7,720 bases of DNA. Source: Opitutia bacterium (GTDB lineage Bacteria > Verrucomicrobiota > Verrucomicrobiia > Opitutales > JANYDI01). The notes under the pieces are model-generated. The model was not told where the DNA came from and ran no database searches. It was given only the letters and a program-made list of their open reading frames with translations. Position 1 is the stretch's first letter, and each line of letters opens with the position of its first letter. A program made the position numbers and the translations under genes. The stretch spans positions 1 to 7,720 of the forward strand of contig JANYDI010000094.1 in NCBI GenBank assembly GCA_025363695.1. Direction: 5' to 3'. Below are positions 5,306 to 7,720 of the stretch, piece by piece.

Positions 5306-6091
5306 ATGCATAAATTCCTGTTTCATTTGCTTTTATTGCCGTTGCTTTTTGGGTTGGTGGGGTGCTCGAAGGTGGACCTGTTTTCGGACTTGAAGGAAAA
5401 AGAGGCGAACAAAATCATCGCAATTTTGCTGCGCAACGGGGTCGCGGCGCAGAAGGGTACGGGCAAGGAAAATACCTTTTTTGTGCGCGTGGGCGATGGG
5501 GAGTTCTCAACGGCTGTCGATATCCTGGAGCGCTCGGGTTACCCGCATGAGCATTTTGAGGGGATAGGAGACGTATTTAAAAAAACAGGACTGGTGTCCT
5601 CGCCTTCGGAGGAACGCATTCGTTTTATGCATGCGCTTTCGGAGGAAATCTCAGAAACCATCAGTTACATTGACGGTGTATTGACAGCTCGGGTTCGGAT
5701 TGTTTTGCCTAACAACGACCCGTATTCTGATCTGAGTTTACCGGCCTCAGCGTCGGTTTTTATCAAGCACCGCTTTGATGCGGATATTGAGTCCGCAATT
5801 CCACAGATCAAAAACCTCATCGTCAACAGCATTGAGGGCTTAAATTACGACCGTATCAGCCTGGCTACGTTTCCCTCCAACGATTGGGAGCGAAATTTAC
5901 ACATGACCAATGAGAGCCCCTTCAAGAGCTTCCTAGGCCTACAGATTGCGGCTCAGTCGATGGAGAGTATTTGGCTCCTTTTTGGAGCCCTATTAGGTGC
6001 GTTGGCCTTCAGTTTAGCTTTCCTGATATATCTTTTTTATAGACGCCCGGACTTACTCACCCTCCTTGAAAAAGGCAAGAAAGAAGCATGA
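5306..6091 (+). CDS. sctJ: Type III secretion inner-membrane ring lipoprotein SctJ (YscJ/PrgK family)
   Basis: Forms the inner-membrane ring of the T3SS basal body with SctD. The 261-residue protein has a lipoprotein signal peptide whose lipobox LVGC places the lipidated Cys at residue 20. The first ring domain follows (EKEANKIIAILLRNGV at about 31-46, then VGDGEFSTAVDILERSGYP). Next are the linker FKKTGLVSSPSEERIRF at about 91-107 and the second domain, with SEEISETISYIDGVLTARV, RIVLP and ASVFIKH, all typical of the family. A C-terminal membrane helix spans about 221-245, followed by a short basic cytoplasmic tail. The ATG at 5306 gives a proper signal peptide; the Shine-Dalgarno is weak or absent. 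The stop overlaps the next start by 4 bp (ATGA), indicating translational coupling. The flagellar FliF homologue is much longer, so this is a secretion SctJ. Confidence 0.93.
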   Translation: MHKFLFHLLLLPLLFGLVGCSKVDLFSDLKEKEANKIIAILLRNGVAAQKGTGKENTFFVRVGDGEFSTAVDILERSGYPHEHFEGIGDVFKKTGLVSSPSEERIRFMHALSEEISETISYIDGVLTARVRIVLPNNDPYSDLSLPASASVFIKHRFDADIESAIPQIKNLIVNSIEGLNYDRISLATFPSNDWERNLHMTNESPFKSFLGLQIAAQSMESIWLLFGALLGALAFSLAFLIYLFYRRPDLLTLLEKGKKEA

Positions 6092-6759
6092 CCCCAGCCG
6101 ACTTTATTCATGAGCTTTTGGAGAGCAATGTGCCGCTTTTTAGGCTGATTTGTGACTTCAATGGAAGCCCCAACGCCGAGGCGCTTCCAGGCTGGTTTGC
6201 GCCAAAATTTAACGAAAAATTACTCGAATACCCGCGCTCACGCCAAAAACTTTTACACTTGGCCTTTGAGGAAAAAAACCCCAATAAAACGGAAGCTTTT
6301 TACGACTTTCGTAACCCTTGTCTGCGCTTGGCGTTGATCGATGCGCCTACTTTGCGCACCCTTACGCTTTGGAGCGGCAGCGCTTTTATGGCGCGGACGA
6401 TTGCGAAGGTGATCGATAAATCTTCGCACGATGCCCTGCAAGCGCTTTTGGGCGAAGCAGGCTTCACCTGGGCCTTACGGCGGGCCTCTTTGTTGGCAAC
6501 CCTGCGTCCTGCCCTCACGGTGGCTACCGAACTCCCCATTTGTGACGCCGTTTGGCAAGCGGGTCAGCAGTGTTTGCAGGCGTGCCTAGGGGGTTTGCCG
6601 GATGCCTTCAGCCAGCGTTTATTGGTAAAACTCCCTAGTGAAAGGTCCTGGGACCTCAGCGCCCGCGTCCCCTCCGAATTACGCGACCAAGCCTGGCGCT
6701 TCGTGAGCCGTGTTTTCCTCAAAGAACTGACAACCCCGTGGCAGCCATGCTTCGAATAG
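6088..6759 (+). CDS. sctK: Type III secretion sorting-platform protein, SctK-like (YscK / CT560 position)
   Basis: A 223-residue soluble protein starting within the sctJ stop. SctK proteins link the cytoplasmic sorting-platform pods (SctQ, SctL) to the inner ring. The early segment LICDFNGSPNAEALPGWF (about 19-36) resembles the YscK pattern FNxxPxxYxHPSWL, and WALRRASLLATLRPAL in the middle resembles the conserved Arg-rich helix of that family. There is no signal peptide or membrane segment, as expected. Position supports the call: it sits between sctJ and sctL, as CT560 does in Chlamydia. Sequence similarity in this family is low, so the assignment leans on context. The reading frame overlaps the next gene. 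Confidence 0.72.
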   Translation: MTPADFIHELLESNVPLFRLICDFNGSPNAEALPGWFAPKFNEKLLEYPRSRQKLLHLAFEEKNPNKTEAFYDFRNPCLRLALIDAPTLRTLTLWSGSAFMARTIAKVIDKSSHDALQALLGEAGFTWALRRASLLATLRPALTVATELPICDAVWQAGQQCLQACLGGLPDAFSQRLLVKLPSERSWDLSARVPSELRDQAWRFVSRVFLKELTTPWQPCFE

Positions 6760-7358
6760 CACCCCATCCCTTTCGCATTGTTCCCCAGGGCCTCCTTCTC
6801 AGAGCGGCTGATTATGCGGCTATTCTGGAGGCCAAAGAAGTCCTCGAAGCCGCCGCCAAGGAGGCCGAATCTATTGTTAAACAAGCCCAGGAAAGCGCAG
6901 CCCTAGAGCGTCAAAAAGGTTATGATGATGGCCTTAAATCAGGCCAAGCTCAGGCAAGCCAGCAAATGGTCGAAACGGTAGCCAAATCGGCCGAGTACAT
7001 TGCCAGCTTCGAGCAAAAACTCATCCACATTATCATGGATTCCCTCCGCTCGATTTTAGGTGAAATGGAGCCCAGTGAGCGCGTTACCCGCGTGGCCAGC
7101 AAAGCCCTCACCATCATGCGTGATCAAAAGCACGTCGTCCTCGAAGTCTGCCCTCAAGAAATCGACATCCTGCGCGCCGGCGTCAAGGCCCTCATTCAAG
7201 ATCACCCCGGTGTAGACTTTATTGAGGTAAAATCCCAAGCCCGTATGCAGCCCGGTGACTGCATTCTCCGCACCCCCATCGGGACCGTCGAAACCGGCAT
7301 CGCCACGCAGTTGGCCGCGATTAAGGCGGCGCTAGAGGTGGCATTGAAGGATAAGTAA
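6747..7358 (+). CDS. sctL: Type III secretion stator protein SctL (YscL/FliH family)
   Basis: SctL binds and regulates the SctN ATPase and links it to the SctQ sorting platform. The ATG at 6747 gives 203 residues; a GTG at 6738 would add three. An N-terminal segment (AADYAAILEAKEVL) precedes a long Ala/Glu/Lys/Gln-rich helix at about residues 25-95, probably a coiled coil, with the FliH/YscL-like element KGYDDGLKSGQ. The C-terminal domain has the family ending GDCILRTPIGTVETGIATQLAAIKAAL (PGD, then ETxxGxxxxxxxxQL). The gene overlaps sctK by 13 nt with ATG 6747 and closes the visible operon. The sctR, sctS and sctT genes that follow sctL in Chlamydia are not present in the remaining 362 nt, which is repeat DNA. 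Confidence 0.9.
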   Translation: MLRIAPHPFRIVPQGLLLRAADYAAILEAKEVLEAAAKEAESIVKQAQESAALERQKGYDDGLKSGQAQASQQMVETVAKSAEYIASFEQKLIHIIMDSLRSILGEMEPSERVTRVASKALTIMRDQKHVVLEVCPQEIDILRAGVKALIQDHPGVDFIEVKSQARMQPGDCILRTPIGTVETGIATQLAAIKAALEVALKDK

Positions 7359-7483
7359 GGGCCAAGGGGCGCTTGCGCCCCTTAGGATCCCCTACAGGTA
7401 GCGATTTTTAAAAATGCGATGCATTTTATAAAAATCGCTACCTGATAGGATATACTAAGCCCCCCACAGATCGCTTCGCGATC
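7358..7483 (-). repeat. Hairpin module, copy D (reverse orientation)
   Basis: Read on the minus strand it has the same order as copy C: the GATCGC palindrome (7469-7483), the long hairpin, a GGATCC link, then the short hairpin AAGGGGCGCTTGCGCCCCTT (7364-7383). The long stem is the longest in the set: 7395-7410 pairs perfectly with 7429-7444, and AAAATGC/GCATTTT stacks inside around a GAT loop with one bulged A. The outer stem starts CAGGTAGCG where the others have CGATAGCG or CGATAGGC, again matched in both arms. It starts at the sctL stop, so it could serve as a terminator for the operon despite lacking a T-tract. Confidence 0.85.
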
Positions 7484-7545
7484 GGGATGTACTTATTAGA
7501 GTTCTTGCATAACCTCATTAGGCTTGTGTACTTGTCTATTTAAAG
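7484..7545 (-). repeat. Degenerate linker module next to copy D
   Basis: On the minus strand, GGTTATGCAAGA followed by ACTCTA (within about 7498-7515) matches GGTTATGCAAGAGCTCTA at about 94-111 of the left-edge repeat with one difference. The rest is diverged. It occupies the same position between hairpin module and MITE-like element as the linkers in the other islands. Confidence 0.5.
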
Positions 7546-7720
7546 CACACTTAAAGAGGCCTGAAAGGCCGGCATATGGACAGCCCAGGGCGTAAGCCCT
7601 GGGTTTGGCATGGAAAATAAACCGGAGCCCTGCAGGGGCGGCACTAAAAATCTGAATACGAGTGTCGCCCCTGTAGGGCTCAAAAAAATTTCACCCGTAA
7701 ACCCAGGGCTCACGCCCTGG
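7546..7720. repeat. MITE-like nested palindrome, second copy (cut by window end)
   Basis: Aligns along its whole visible length with the element at 3646-3860: CACAC start, GGCCTGAAAGGCCGGCA, CCCAGGGCGTAAGCCCTGGG, the central GAGCCCTG...TAGGGCTC hairpin and CACCCGTAAACCCAGGGCT. Differences are scattered substitutions; the outer GATCGTAG of copy one is ATGGACAG here. The right terminal arm continues beyond the window. No gene is visible in 7359-7720. Confidence 0.8.

Noticed and set aside
7364..7383. Classical rho-independent terminator for sctL
   Set aside because: The stem is strong but no T-rich run follows on the + strand; it is a recurrent part of the hairpin module, so termination is only possible, not shown.
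1..7720. tRNA, rRNA or transposase genes
   Set aside because: I looked for tRNA-like arms and conserved rRNA or transposase motifs and found none; all strong palindromes are explained by the repeat modules.

Overview
The window is bacterial. It carries two tandem eukaryotic-like F-box/leucine-rich-repeat (LRR) genes, a phosphatidate cytidylyltransferase gene (cdsA) and a partial type III secretion (T3SS) cluster, sctJ-sctK-sctL. All genes are on the + strand. The gaps between blocks are filled with hairpin-rich repeats. A lipoprotein SctJ followed by SctK-like and SctL genes matches, from memory, the order in Chlamydiae (CT559-CT560-CT561). The CdsA signature reads PGIGG...D..DS, a form I associate loosely with Verrucomicrobia. 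My best guess is a host-associated member of the Planctomycetes-Verrucomicrobia-Chlamydiae group. This is inferred from gene content; no marker gene settles it.

Layout. Positions 1-366 hold the right half of a composite intergenic repeat and a promoter-like site. Positions 367-1989 and 2045-3523 are two paralogous proteins, each with a Sec-type signal peptide, an F-box-like segment, 13-16 LRRs, an acidic linker and a Cys-aliphatic-aliphatic-Phe C-terminus (CILF, CMLF). Positions 3521-4040 are a repeat island: one arm of a 76-bp inverted repeat, a 215-bp MITE-like palindrome, a degenerate linker and a hairpin module. cdsA is at 4099-4950. It is followed by a separate large inverted repeat (4949-5070), another hairpin module (5097-5227) and a promoter-like site. 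sctJ, sctK and sctL (5306-7358) overlap and look like one operon. The window ends in a reversed hairpin module and a second, truncated MITE-like copy.

How the parts may relate. SctJ builds the inner-membrane ring of the injectisome. SctK and SctL belong to its cytoplasmic sorting platform and ATPase-stator apparatus. The F-box/LRR proteins look like host-directed effectors: the F-box would recruit a host SCF ubiquitin ligase, the LRRs would choose the target, and the CaaX-like tail would allow host prenylation and membrane anchoring. The tail is the most interesting observation, because F-box plus CaaX is the logic of Legionella AnkB, here apparently on an LRR scaffold and in two paralogs. 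The Sec-type N-terminus argues against direct T3SS export, so the secretion route is open.

The second main observation is the repeat family. Four copies of a hairpin module differ in sequence but keep their arms complementary, which implies selection on the folded structure. The copies sit in nested palindromic islands around the genes.
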